Of a stretch of DNA of 64,000 nt, positions 1 to 9,000 are shown piece after piece. Source of the stretch: Pseudomonadota bacterium (GTDB taxonomy: Bacteria; Pseudomonadota; Alphaproteobacteria; Caulobacterales; Caulobacteraceae); the NCBI GenBank assembly GCA_963205005.1, contig CAUJHW010000001.1, positions 1 to 64,000 on the forward strand. The letters are read 5' to 3'. The stretch's first letter is position 1. Every line of letters starts with the position of its first letter. The notes under the pieces are model-generated. The model was not told the origin of the DNA. It was given only the letters and a program-made list of their open reading frames with translations, and did no database searches. A program made the translations under genes and the position numbers.

Positions 1-83
1 AGCCAGATGTTCTCGAACACCTTCTTGCCGCCCGGGAAGGCCTTGGTCAGGCCCTGCATCTGGAAAATGTATTGCTGCGCCAT
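1..83 (-). CDS. ettA: Energy-dependent translational throttle protein EttA (N-terminal fragment)
   Basis: Only the first 27 codons are present; the gene runs off the left edge on the minus strand. The ATG is at 83 and the translation begins MAQQYIFQMQGLTKAFPGGK, then KVFENIW, the typical opening of EttA-type ABC-F proteins just before the first Walker A motif. ABC-F proteins of this type are cytoplasmic, bind the ribosomal E site and gate the first elongation steps in response to ATP/ADP (family knowledge). The ATPase domains lie outside the window, so the call rests on the conserved N-terminus alone. It is divergent from csbD, with a 170-base shared upstream region. Confidence 0.75.
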   Translation of the reverse strand, partial: MAQQYIFQMQGLTKAFPGGKKVFENIW

Positions 84-253
84 GGGGCGTCGGAGCTCGC
101 TCTCGAATGTGCTGGAAGTCGCGCGAGCAGATAGCGGGGGCAGGCCGCATGCGCAACGCAGACGCCTGAAAAGAACCGCCGGAGCGTGTCACCGGAACCT
201 TAGATCGCCTCCACGCGTACTGACCTCGACATTCATCGACAAGGAGCACCACC

Positions 254-436
254 ATGCACAAGGACGAAGCCAAGGGCGCCGCCAAGGACATCTCGGGCTC
301 GGTAAAGGAAGGTGTCGGCAAGGCGACCGGCAATGAACGTCTCGAAGCCGAAGGCGTCGCCGAGCGGGTCGAAGGCAAGGTCCAGAAGGGCGTCGGCGCC
401 CTCAAGGACGCGGCGCGGGATGCGCTGAAGCGCTGA
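254..436 (+). CDS. CsbD family stress-response protein
   Basis: A 60-residue, highly charged, Cys-free protein starting MHKDEAKGAAKDISGSVKEG and repeating the G-x-x-K/E-G rhythm of the CsbD family (in other bacteria a general-stress regulon member of unknown biochemical role). The start is fixed by an AAGGAG ribosome binding site just upstream (around 240-245). It stands alone, divergent from ettA, and is followed by a GC-rich hairpin at 457-487. In alphaproteobacteria such genes are often under the general stress sigma factor; I did not identify a convincing promoter, so regulation is inference. Confidence 0.9.
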   Translation: MHKDEAKGAAKDISGSVKEGVGKATGNERLEAEGVAERVEGKVQKGVGALKDAARDALKR

Positions 437-456
437 CGTTCGACCCGAAACGAACC

Positions 457-487
457 GGGGGCCGCGCTGGAAGCAGTTGCGGCCCCC
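457..487 (+). terminator. GC hairpin downstream of csbD
   Basis: GGGGGCCGC (457-465) pairs perfectly with GCGGCCCCC (479-487) around a 13-base loop, 20 bases after the csbD stop codon. There is no T-run after it, so it may only slow polymerase or protect the 3' end. Confidence 0.4.
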
Positions 488-616
488 GCCGTGTCCGGCC
501 CCTGCCCAAACCGGCGGCGCTGGGCGACGGGTCGTCGCACCCCGGCCGGTGTGGGGTTGACGTTAAGGATCGCGGTCCCATCTTGCGGGCTCCTGAAACG
601 ACGGCCCGGAGGCGTC

Positions 617-1171
617 TTGCCCAACCTCGTCCGCCGCAGAGACCTGCTTCGCCTCGGGGCCGCAGCCGGCCTCTCCGCCATCGCTGCCCCCGCGTGGGCG
701 CAGAACTTCGACATCTGGGAGCCGCGCTGGGCGGTGCTGGACAACCTGCACACCGGCGACCGGTTCAGTGAAGTCTACTACGCCAACGGCAGCTACCTGC
801 CCGATGCCCTGGCCGAAGCCACGCGGGTAATGCGCGACTGGCGAAACGGCGAGGAGCACTTCATCGATCCCGGCCTGTTCGACGCCCTGCACGCCGTCCG
901 CGGCAAGCTTGAGACGCGTCAGCCATTCCAGATCATCTCCGGCTACCGCTCGCCGCGCACCAACGCCATGCTGCACGCCCGCAGCCGCGGCGTGGCGACC
1001 AACAGCCAGCACACCGTCGGCAAGGCCATCGACGTCCGCATCGAAGGTGTTTCGCTCTCGAACCTGCGCGGCGCCGCCCAGTCGCTCGGCGCCGGCGGGG
1101 TCGGCTACTATCCGGTTTCCAACTTCGTCCACATCGACACCGGCCGCGTTCGCCAGTGGCAGGGCTCCTGA
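617..1171 (+). CDS. Tat-exported DUF882 / M15-type peptidase-like protein (YcbK family)
   Basis: A 184-residue protein. The best start is TTG at 617: it follows a GGAGG site at 608-612 and puts a twin-arginine signal at the very N-terminus (VRRRDLLRLGAAAG, hydrophobic stretch, cleavage near APAWAQ). The mature part carries the zinc-site pattern of the peptidase M15A/DUF882 family: SGYRSPRTN, then NSQHTVGKAIDVR (His and Asp ligands) and FVHIDTG (second His). E. coli YcbK belongs to this family and is thought to act in the cell wall; the substrate here is unknown. An in-frame upstream start at 491 would destroy the signal peptide layout and is less likely. It converges on the gene at 1265-1549, with a long perfect hairpin between them. 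Confidence 0.85.
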   Translation: MPNLVRRRDLLRLGAAAGLSAIAAPAWAQNFDIWEPRWAVLDNLHTGDRFSEVYYANGSYLPDALAEATRVMRDWRNGEEHFIDPGLFDALHAVRGKLETRQPFQIISGYRSPRTNAMLHARSRGVATNSQHTVGKAIDVRIEGVSLSNLRGAAQSLGAGGVGYYPVSNFVHIDTGRVRQWQGS

Positions 1172-1211
1172 GCGCGCTCTGGGGTCTCGCCCCACTTGAA
1201 GGCGCATGATC

Positions 1212-1255
1212 TCACCACCGCTCATCCCGGCGACTGCCGGGATGAGCGGTGGTGA
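1212..1255. terminator. Perfect 20-bp hairpin between convergent genes
   Basis: 1212-1231 is exactly complementary to 1236-1255, with a GACT loop at 1232-1235. It sits midway between two converging genes, so it can act as a bidirectional terminator. The core (CTCATCCCGG...CCGGGATGAG) resembles short extragenic palindromes common in alphaproteobacteria, so it may also be one copy of a dispersed REP-like repeat. Confidence 0.6.
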
Positions 1256-1264
1256 ATCGGGAGT

Positions 1265-1549
1265 CTAGTTCGTCGGCGGGCCTTCTGCGGGGGCCTCATC
1301 AGACTCCACCGTGGTCATGCCGGTGGCGGCCGCATCATCCTGCATCTGCACGTCTTCCGGCGTCGGGGCCGGCTTGGCCTCGGGCGGCGCCGGCGCGGGT
1401 TCCGGCGCGGGCGCGGGCGCCTCGACCTGAACCTCGACCGGCGGCGGGGCCGCCTCGGGCGGTCCGCCCAGGTTCAGTCCACGGCTGACCGCCAGCGCCA
1501 CGAGCACGGCCACACAGGCGCCCGCGATCCACAGAACAGTCCTCAGCAT
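1265..1549 (-). CDS. Small membrane-anchored Pro/Ala-rich protein, unknown
   Basis: A 94-residue protein with one N-terminal hydrophobic segment (LRTVLWIAGACVAVLVALAV, residues 2-21) followed by a low-complexity tail rich in Pro, Ala and Glu (about residues 30-65) and an acidic end. The layout is a bitopic inner-membrane anchor with a flexible periplasmic tail. No catalytic motif or known domain is visible. It lies 10 bases downstream of the L,D-transpeptidase gene on the same strand and is probably cotranscribed with it, so a cell-wall role is possible but unproven. Confidence 0.65.
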   Translation of the reverse strand: MLRTVLWIAGACVAVLVALAVSRGLNLGGPPEAAPPPVEVQVEAPAPAPEPAPAPPEAKPAPTPEDVQMQDDAAATGMTTVESDEAPAEGPPTN

Positions 1550-1559
1550 AGGCCCCCCT

Positions 1560-3092
1560 TCAAGTCTGCGCCTGAGGCGCCTTCACCGGCGCCGCCAGCA
1601 CGCCGACCCGCTGCAGCAGCGACCGGTCCCAGCCGTAAGGGTCCGTCCGGAAGTGCATCTGCGAGTCGGAACCGGCGAAACTGGTCCAGTAGAGAATATA
1701 GACCGGCACCGGGGCCGCCAGCCGCGCCCGCACGGTCTTGTCGCCCTGAAGCTGGTTGTCGATCGCCTCCGCCGTCCAGACCGTGTCGCCGGCCAGCAGT
1801 TCATCGGCCAGCGCCCGGGGCTTCTGGAGACGCACACAGCCGTGACTGGCCTGACGGGCGAACAGGTCGAAGCCGCCTTTCGACGGGGTGTCGTGAAGAT
1901 AGACCGCGAACGGATTGTCGAAGTCGAACTTGAAGCGGCCCAGCGCGCTGGAGTCGCCCGAGGCCTGCTGCAGCCGCGGCTGGCCGCCTTCCACCGGGAT
2001 GATCCGGTAGCCATGGGCCGCCAGGTAGCCCGGGTTGGCCTTCTCCTTGGGCCAGAGTTCCTTCGCCGCGATGCCGGAAGGTACGTTCCATGGTGGGTTG
2101 ATCACCACGCTGTGGATGGCCGAGACCAGCATCGGCGTCTCGTCGCCCGGGCGACCGGAAACCGCCCGCATCGACAGAACCGGCTTGTCGTCGCGGAAGA
2201 GGGTGACCACGGCCGCGCCGGCGTTAACCTGCACCCGGGTCGCGGGCATGGTCGAAGGCATCCAGCGCCAGCGTTCCATGTTGGCGACGATCTGCAGCAC
2301 CCGCTGGCCGACCGGCTGATTGAGCGCGGCCAGCATATCGCGGCCGACCACGCCGTCAGGCTTGAGCCCGAAGCGCTGCTGGGCCCGCATCACCGCGTCC
2401 TGAAGTGGCTTGTCGAAGACGGCCGGAGCCCGGGCCGCGACCAGGGGATCCTCGGCCGCCAGCCGCACGCGCAGCGCCGCGACGCGCGGGTCCTGGCTGC
2501 CCAGGCCCATGGGCTTGCCCTCGGGCAGGGGCTTCCAGCCGCCGGCGGCGGCGATCTCGCGATAGCGCACGAGCCCCCGCTTGAGGGCGGCATAGCCGGA
2601 ATAGCGGGGCGGCAGGCTGTCGAGCCAGGCCTGCAGCCGGTCGGCGGCGAGAGCCGCCACGAGATCCGGCGCCGGGTCGTAGGCGGCCGGACGCAGCGCC
2701 CAGTTGGCCGGGAAGTCCTCGGGATCCATCCGGCCGATGCGCACGTCGTGGGCATAGCGGACAAGTCCGTCAGCCAGGGCCGTCTGCTGGGCGGACGTCA
2801 GCTCACCGCTCTCTGGCAGACCCTCCGGCACATAGAGCTTCGCCTGCAGACCCTGCAGGTCGGCGGAGCGCAGCACCTTCAGCGCGGTCAGCGCCTGGGC
2901 GGGGGTCAGCGCCGGGATGACCACCGGCGGGGCCGGCGGCGGCGGGATGTTCAGGACCGGAGGCGCCGCGACGGCGGCCGGGGCCGGCGTGGCGGGCTGT
3001 GCCTGCGCCAGGCCGGCGAAGGCCAGCGGCGCAAGCGCGGCAAAGGCCAGGCAGCGCCCCACGCGTCCGCCCCGAAACCCGTGACCGCTCAT
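1560..3092 (-). CDS. Periplasmic L,D-transpeptidase (YkuD domain, YcbB-type)
   Basis: A 510-residue protein with a signal peptide (GRCLAFAALAPLAFAGLAQA) and a Pro/Ala-rich linker. A peptidoglycan-binding-like segment lies near residues 220-260 (RFGLKPDGVVGRDMLAALN). The C-terminal YkuD domain has an upstream conserved His (YLHDTPSKGGF) and the catalytic signature SHGCVRL with Cys419. Enzymes of this type make 3-3 meso-DAP cross-links in peptidoglycan or attach proteins to it. Length and domain order match the LdtD/YcbB group (615 aa in E. coli) rather than short ErfK/YbiS enzymes. It heads a probable two-gene unit with the small anchored protein at 1265-1549. No regulator site was recognised in the 169-base gap upstream (3093-3261). 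Confidence 0.9.
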   Translation of the reverse strand: MSGHGFRGGRVGRCLAFAALAPLAFAGLAQAQPATPAPAAVAAPPVLNIPPPPAPPVVIPALTPAQALTALKVLRSADLQGLQAKLYVPEGLPESGELTSAQQTALADGLVRYAHDVRIGRMDPEDFPANWALRPAAYDPAPDLVAALAADRLQAWLDSLPPRYSGYAALKRGLVRYREIAAAGGWKPLPEGKPMGLGSQDPRVAALRVRLAAEDPLVAARAPAVFDKPLQDAVMRAQQRFGLKPDGVVGRDMLAALNQPVGQRVLQIVANMERWRWMPSTMPATRVQVNAGAAVVTLFRDDKPVLSMRAVSGRPGDETPMLVSAIHSVVINPPWNVPSGIAAKELWPKEKANPGYLAAHGYRIIPVEGGQPRLQQASGDSSALGRFKFDFDNPFAVYLHDTPSKGGFDLFARQASHGCVRLQKPRALADELLAGDTVWTAEAIDNQLQGDKTVRARLAAPVPVYILYWTSFAGSDSQMHFRTDPYGWDRSLLQRVGVLAAPVKAPQAQT

Positions 3093-3261
3093 CTCTGACC
3101 TGACCCTCTTCCAAGCGTCGCGGCGAAGCCGGGACGTCCCCGACCATCTACGACGCAGCGTGACTCACAGATGAACGCATATCTGAGCATTGCGATCAGG
3201 CGTGTCGATATGGCCACACAACTGGGGTCGGCGCCGTCACATTCCGGCAACAAGCCCCGAC

Positions 3262-4314
3262 CTACTCCGGCGGATAGGCGTGACGCCCGCCCCAGGGATC
3301 GGTGACCTCGCCATCGGCGGCGTAGCAGGGCCCCAGCGGCGCCTTGCCGTGTCCGCCAGGGATGTCGAGGATATAGGTCGGCTGGCACAGGCCCGACACC
3401 CGCCCGTTCAGCTCGCGCATCAGCGCCTGGCCTGCCTCGATCGAACCGCGGAACGCGGCCGTGCCTGGCGCCAGGTCGGGATGATGCAGGTAGTAGGGCT
3501 TGATCCGCAGCTCCACGAAACGCCGCATCAGCGCCTCGAGTGTCGCGGCATCGTCGTTCACGCCCTTCAGCATCACCGTCTGGCTGACCATCGGGACGCC
3601 GGCGTCGACGATCCGTGCGCACGCGGCGGCCGCCGCCGGGGTCAGCTCGTCGGGGTGATTGGCGTGCAGGCCAACCCAGGTGGTCTTGCCCGGCGCCTTG
3701 AGCGCCTCCACCAGCGCGGGGGTGATCCGCGCCGGGTCCACGGCGGGAACACGGGTGTGGAAGCGCACGATCTTCACGTGATCGATCCGCGCCAGCCGGG
3801 CCATCAGATCGGCCAGCCGGCGAGGCGACAGGATCAGCGGATCGCCGCCCGTGACGATCACTTCCCAGATTTCCGGCCGGCCGGCGATATAGGCCATGGC
3901 CGCGTCCAGCTGCCGGGCGCCCAGCGGCCGGTTCCCGTCCGGCCCGACCATCTCGCGGCGGAAGCAGAACCGGCAGTAGACGGCGCAGGCGTGATTGGCC
4001 TTCAGCAGCACCCGGTCGGGATAGCGGTGAACGATCCCTTCCACCGGACTGTGGACCTCGTCGCCGATCGGGTCGGCGCGCTCCTCAGGTCCGTGGACGA
4101 GTTCTCCCGCCGCGGGCATGAACTGCCGGCGCATGGGCCCGTCACCCGTCTCGATCAGTTCCGCCATCGCCGGCGTGATCGCCACCGCATAGCGCGCCGC
4201 GACGGCTTCCAGCCCGGCTATATCCACGGTCTCGACCAGACCGGCGGCGGCCAGGTCGGCGGGCGTGCGAAGAGTTCGGGTGGCGGTCATGCGGCGGCGG
4301 ATATGGTCGTTCAC
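3262..4314 (-). CDS. epmB: EF-P beta-lysylation enzyme EpmB (lysine 2,3-aminomutase family)
   Basis: A 350-residue radical-SAM protein of the KamA/EpmB family. The [4Fe-4S]-binding CxxxCxxC motif is Cys110, Cys114, Cys117 (HACAVYCRFCF), followed by the GGDPL motif of the family. EpmB converts (S)-alpha-lysine to (R)-beta-lysine, which EpmA then attaches to EF-P. Its ATG overlaps the epmA stop codon by four bases (4311-4314), so the two are translationally coupled, and efp lies divergently next door. This context separates it from catabolic lysine 2,3-aminomutases. The C-terminus is short, as in EpmB. Confidence 0.93.
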   Translation of the reverse strand: MNDHIRRRMTATRTLRTPADLAAAGLVETVDIAGLEAVAARYAVAITPAMAELIETGDGPMRRQFMPAAGELVHGPEERADPIGDEVHSPVEGIVHRYPDRVLLKANHACAVYCRFCFRREMVGPDGNRPLGARQLDAAMAYIAGRPEIWEVIVTGGDPLILSPRRLADLMARLARIDHVKIVRFHTRVPAVDPARITPALVEALKAPGKTTWVGLHANHPDELTPAAAAACARIVDAGVPMVSQTVMLKGVNDDAATLEALMRRFVELRIKPYYLHHPDLAPGTAAFRGSIEAGQALMRELNGRVSGLCQPTYILDIPGGHGKAPLGPCYAADGEVTDPWGGRHAYPPE

Positions 4315-5363
4315 GCCACCGGCGTCCAGAGAACCTGCTCGATGCGCGGGGCCCCCGTGGCAAGCATCACCAGCCGGTCGAACCCCAGCGCGCCGCCGCT
4401 GGTGGGCGGCATGAGAGCCAGCGCGGCCAGGAAATCCTCGTCGATGGGATAGCGCTCGCCGTACAGCCGCTCCTTCTCGTCCATCTCGATGGCGAAGCGA
4501 CGGCGCTGTTCGTGAGGGTCGGTCAGCTCACCGAAGCAGTTGGCCAGCTCCACCCCGCAGGCATAGAGCTCGAAGCGCTCGGCGACGCGCGGGTCAGACG
4601 GCTTGGGCCGCGCGAGCGCCGCCTCGGACACCGGGTATTCGCACAGGATGGTCGGACGGCCGTGCCCGAGGTGGGGCTCCACCTTTTCGACGATCACCCG
4701 GCTGAACACGTCGGCCCAGGTGTCGTCGGGCGCCACGCGGATGCCCTGCGCGCGGGCCTGCGCCGGCAGGTCGCCGAACAGGTCGATGCCGGCATGGCGC
4801 TGGAAGGCCTCGGCGACGGTGAGGCGTTCCGGTTCCGCGAACGGATCGGCGCTCAGGCCTCGCCAGGTCAGCGCCGTGGCGCCCGCCGCCTCGGCGGCCA
4901 GCCGCATCAGCGCCGCGCAGTCGTCCATCAGCACCTCATAGGCCGCGCCGGTCCGATACCACTCCAGCATCGTGAACTCGGGGTGGTGCAGCGGCCCGCG
5001 CTCGCGGTTCCGCCAGACCTTGGCCAGGGTGAAGATCGCCGTCTCGCCCGAGGCCAGCAGCGTCTTGCAGGCGAACTCCGGCGAGGTGTGCAGGTACATC
5101 GGCCGCACCTGGCCGTCCGTGGTCAGGGCCTGGGTCGCGAAGGCATGCAGGTGCGCCTCGTTGCCTGGGGAGACCTGCAGCGCCGCCGTCTCGACCTCGG
5201 TGAAGCCTTCGGCCTCGTACCAGCCGCGCACCGCACGCGTGATCCGGCCCCGCGCGGCCAGGAATGGCGCCCGGTCCTGCCGCCGTTCCGGCGACCACCA
5301 GGGACTTTCGAAGGGATCTGACAAGCTTGTCCGTGCGCTGGGGGCTGGCGATTTCGCCGTCAA
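4311..5363 (-). CDS. epmA: EF-P lysine ligase EpmA (class II LysRS paralog)
   Basis: A 350-residue protein with the class II aminoacyl-tRNA synthetase core but no N-terminal anticodon-binding domain, as in EpmA (GenX/PoxA/YjeA; 325 aa in E. coli). Motif 2 is visible in YLHTSPEFACKTLLASG and WRNRERGPLHHPEFTMLEWYR, and motif 3 in GGALGFDRLVML near the C-terminus. The enzyme activates beta-lysine with ATP and transfers it to the conserved lysine of EF-P instead of to tRNA. It is first in the epmA-epmB unit and divergent from efp, with 84 bases between the two starts, an arrangement that could coordinate expression of enzyme and substrate. Confidence 0.93.
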   Translation of the reverse strand: MTAKSPAPSARTSLSDPFESPWWSPERRQDRAPFLAARGRITRAVRGWYEAEGFTEVETAALQVSPGNEAHLHAFATQALTTDGQVRPMYLHTSPEFACKTLLASGETAIFTLAKVWRNRERGPLHHPEFTMLEWYRTGAAYEVLMDDCAALMRLAAEAAGATALTWRGLSADPFAEPERLTVAEAFQRHAGIDLFGDLPAQARAQGIRVAPDDTWADVFSRVIVEKVEPHLGHGRPTILCEYPVSEAALARPKPSDPRVAERFELYACGVELANCFGELTDPHEQRRRFAIEMDEKERLYGERYPIDEDFLAALALMPPTSGGALGFDRLVMLATGAPRIEQVLWTPVA

Positions 5364-5447
5364 TCGCTATAGGGGCGCCACAAGAAATTCATCAGCGGAA
5401 TCGTGCGGGCCTGCCCGCGGGGTCCGCCGCATCCTCGAGGACTGCCC

Positions 5448-6014
5448 GTGAAAGTCATCGCCAGCTCGCTCCGGAAGGGCTCCGTCGTCGACATGGACGG
5501 CAAGCTCTACGTCGTCCTGACCGCCGAAAACATCCACCCGGGCAAAGGCACGCCGGTGACGCAGCTTAACATGCGCCGCATCTCCGACGGGGTGAAGGTG
5601 TCCGAGCGGTGGCGCACGACCGAGCAGGTCGAGCGGGCCTTCGTGGACGACCGCAACTACACCTTCCTCTACGAGGACGGCGAGGGTCACCACTTCATGA
5701 ACCCGGAAAACTACGATCAGGTCGTGGTCACCCCGGACGTCGTCGGCGACGCCGCCCCCTGGCTGCAGGACGGCATGACGGTCACGCTGTCGACCCACGA
5801 AGGCGTGCCGATCGCCCTGGAACTGCCGCGCCTGGTGACCATGGAGATCGTCGAGACCGAACCGGCGGTGAAGAACCAGACCGCCTCGTCCTCGTACAAG
5901 CCGGCGATCCTGACCAACGGCGCCCGCGTCATGGTCCCGCCCTACATCGCCGCCGGCACGCGGGTGGTGATCCTGACGGAAGACTTCTCCTACCAGGAAC
6001 GCGCCAAGGACTGA
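5448..6014 (+). CDS. efp: Elongation factor P
   Basis: Starting at GTG 5448 the product is 188 residues, exactly the usual EF-P length, and begins (M)[19 protein letters not shown]. All three OB/KOW-like domains are covered. The modification loop is HPGKG with Lys33 as the acceptor, corresponding to Lys34 of E. coli EF-P. EF-P enters the ribosomal E site and relieves stalling at consecutive prolines; beta-lysylation by EpmA/EpmB, both encoded next door, activates it. An in-frame start at 5403 would add 15 residues absent from the family and is rejected. No epmC (hydroxylase) is in the window. Confidence 0.96.
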   Translation: MKVIASSLRKGSVVDMDGKLYVVLTAENIHPGKGTPVTQLNMRRISDGVKVSERWRTTEQVERAFVDDRNYTFLYEDGEGHHFMNPENYDQVVVTPDVVGDAAPWLQDGMTVTLSTHEGVPIALELPRLVTMEIVETEPAVKNQTASSSYKPAILTNGARVMVPPYIAAGTRVVILTEDFSYQERAKD

Positions 6015-6087
6015 GGCGTCCCCGCGGGTCTGGCGCCCGCCGATTCCGCCGCTTACACAGGGCGTTCCAGTCTCTTGGGGAGCGGCC

Positions 6088-9000
6088 ATGTCCTTGCGCC
6101 AGGGTTTCGGCGGTCTTCTGTTCGCCATCGTCGCGGTCTGGTCGGTCCAGGCGTCCGCCGCGCCTCGCCCGACACTGGCCGAGCCCTCGCTGTCGCCCGA
6201 CGGCGCCGAGATCGCCTTTGTCTCGGGCGGCGACATCTGGACCGTACCGGCGGCCGGCGGCACGGCCAGCCTGCTGGTCACCGACCCCGCCACCGAGGGC
6301 CGACCGTTCTTCTCGCCGGACGGCCGTGAACTTGCCTTCACCTCCACCCGCAACGGCTCGGCCAACGTCTATGTGTTGACGCTGGGCACGGGGCAGATCC
6401 GGCGGATCACCTATTCCGACGCCAATGAGCAGCTCGATGGCTGGTCGCGCGACGGCAAGTGGATCTACCTGTCCTCGCCCGCCGGCGACGTGGCCCGCCA
6501 GAACGACATCTACCGCGTGGCCGCTACAGGCGGCACGGCGCTGGAGGTCAGCCGCGAGCGCTACCTGAACGAATTCAACGCCGCCCCCTCCCCGGACGGC
6601 CAGACGCTGGCCCTCATGGCCAAGGGCACCTCCAGCGGCCAGTGGTGGCGCAACGGCCATTCCCACATCGACGAGGCCGAGCTCTGGCTCAAGCCGGTGG
6701 CGGCGGGCGGCGCCTATCGCCGGCTGCTGGGCGCCTCTTCCAAGCGCCTGTGGCCGATGTGGAGCGCCGATGGCGGGTCGCTCTATTTCATGAGCGACGA
6801 GGACGGCACGGAGAACATCTGGCGCCTCGGCCTCGACGGCGGGGCGCCGCGGAAGATCACCGCCTTCACCGACGGCCGGGTGCTGTTCCCCGCCATCGCC
6901 TACGACGGCCGCGCCATCGTCTTCGAGCGAGAGTTCGAGATCTGGAAGCTGGACACCGCCTCGGGCGTGGCCGCCCGCGTGCCGGTGACCCTGCGCGGCG
7001 CCCCGGCCGCCGCCGGCGAACGGCGCCTCAACGAGACCAGCTTCCGCAGCATGGCCCTCTCGCCCGACGGCCGGAAGGTGGCGCTGATCGCCCACGGCGA
7101 GGTGTTCGCCGCGCCCGCCAAGGACGGCGGCCAGGCCCAGCGCATAACCGAGACCGCCACCGCCGAGAGCGACCTCAACTGGTCCCCCGACAGCCGCCGG
7201 CTTGCCTATGTGGCCGACCGGGGCCGCGCCACCCAGGTGATGGAATACGACTTCGCCACCCAGAAGGAGCGGCCGCTCACCGCGGCCACCGACCTCGACG
7301 CCGCGCCGGTATATTCGCCCGATGGCCGCGCGCTGGCCTACATCCGCGGCCGGCGGGAACTGCACGTCCTTTCGCTTGAGGCGGGCCGCCCGGCGCGCGA
7401 CGTGGTGCTCTACACAGGCGCCCTCGACCGCTTTGAGTCGACCCGCGTCGCCTGGTCCCCCGACAGCCGCTGGATCGCCTTCGCCGTCACCGACCGCAAG
7501 TCGTTCCGCAACGTCTGGGTCGTCCCCGCCGCCGGCGGGGAGGCGCGACCGGTCAGCTTCCTGGCCAACGGAAACACCGGCGATGAACTGGCCTGGTCGC
7601 CCGACGGGAAATACCTGCTGTTCGACACCTCGCAGCGCAGCGAGGACGTGCAGATGGTCCGCATCGACCTACTGCCCCACACGCCGAAGTACCGCGAGGA
7701 CGGCTTCCGAGACCTGTTCAGGGCGACACCCGGCGCCCCGGCCTCAAAGCCCGACCCCAAGGACAAGGGCCCCGCCCCCAAGGCCGAGGACGAGGAAAAG
7801 CCCTCGCCCGACGCGGCCGCCGCGGCGGTCAAGGGCGACCAGCCGCCGGGCGTGAAGCCCCGGGTCGAACCCGTCCGCATCGTCTTCGAGGGCATCCGCG
7901 AGCGGGCCACATTCATCCCGCTCGGCGCCTCCGCCGAGGGCCCGGTGATCAGCCCCGACGGCAAGACCCTGGTCTACCGCGCAAACCAGAACCTGTTCGC
8001 CTACGACCTCGACGAGCTGGCCCGCGAACCCGCCGCGCCGCAACAGCTGTCAGGCGGCCGCCGGCCCAAGCGCGACCACGCCTTCACCCCGGATTCCAAG
8101 CAGGTCTACTACCTGGATGGCGGCCGGGTGACCGTGACCCCCGTCGAAAGCCCCAAGCCCAAGACCGTCGAGGTCGCCGCCGACATGGTCACCCGTTTCG
8201 ACGCCGAGAAGCAGGTGGTGTTCGACCAGGCCTGGGCCATCCTCGATCGCGCCTTCTACGACCCTGCCTTCCACGGCCAGGACTGGAAAGCGCTGCGGGC
8301 CAGGTTCGAACCGTTCGCCCAGGGCGCGAAGACCCCGGACGAACTGCGCCGGGTGATCAACCTGATGATCGGCGAACTCGACGCCTCGCACTCCGGCATC
8401 AACCGCCCCGCCGACGGCTTCGGCGCGGCGCCGGCGTCACGGGTCGGCGACCTCGGCCTGCGCTTTGACCGCGAGGCCTATGAGGCCGGCCGCGGGCTGG
8501 TGGTGCGCGAGGTGATCGACCTTGGCCCCGCCGCCGTGGAAGGCACGATCCGTCCCGGCGACACCCTCGCCGCCATTGATGGCAGGCGTCTGGGCCCCGG
8601 AGTCAGCCTTGACGCCCTGATGCTGGACCGGGCCGGACGGCGCACGGTCCTGACGGTGGCGGCCCCCGGCGGCGCGACGCGCGAGGCGGTGGTGCGACCC
8701 GTCGCCCCCGGCGTGGCGGCGGGTCTGCTCTACCGCCACTGGGTCAGCGACCGGCGCGCCTATGTCGAGAAGGCCAGCGGCGGGCGGCTGGGCTATGTCC
8801 ACATCTTCGACATGAGCTCGGACAGCCTGAACCAGCTCTACATCGACCTCGACGCACAGAATCAGGGTCGCGAGGGCGTTGTCATCGACGTGCGCAACAA
8901 CAACGGCGGCTTCGTGAACGGCTACGTCCTCGATGTCTTTACCCGCCGCAATTTCCTGACCATGACCCCGCGCGGGCTGTTCGGCGTGCCCAGCCGTCAG

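Noticed and set aside
5367..7365. Minus-strand frames opposite efp and the protease
   Set aside because: Shadows of conserved plus-strand genes.
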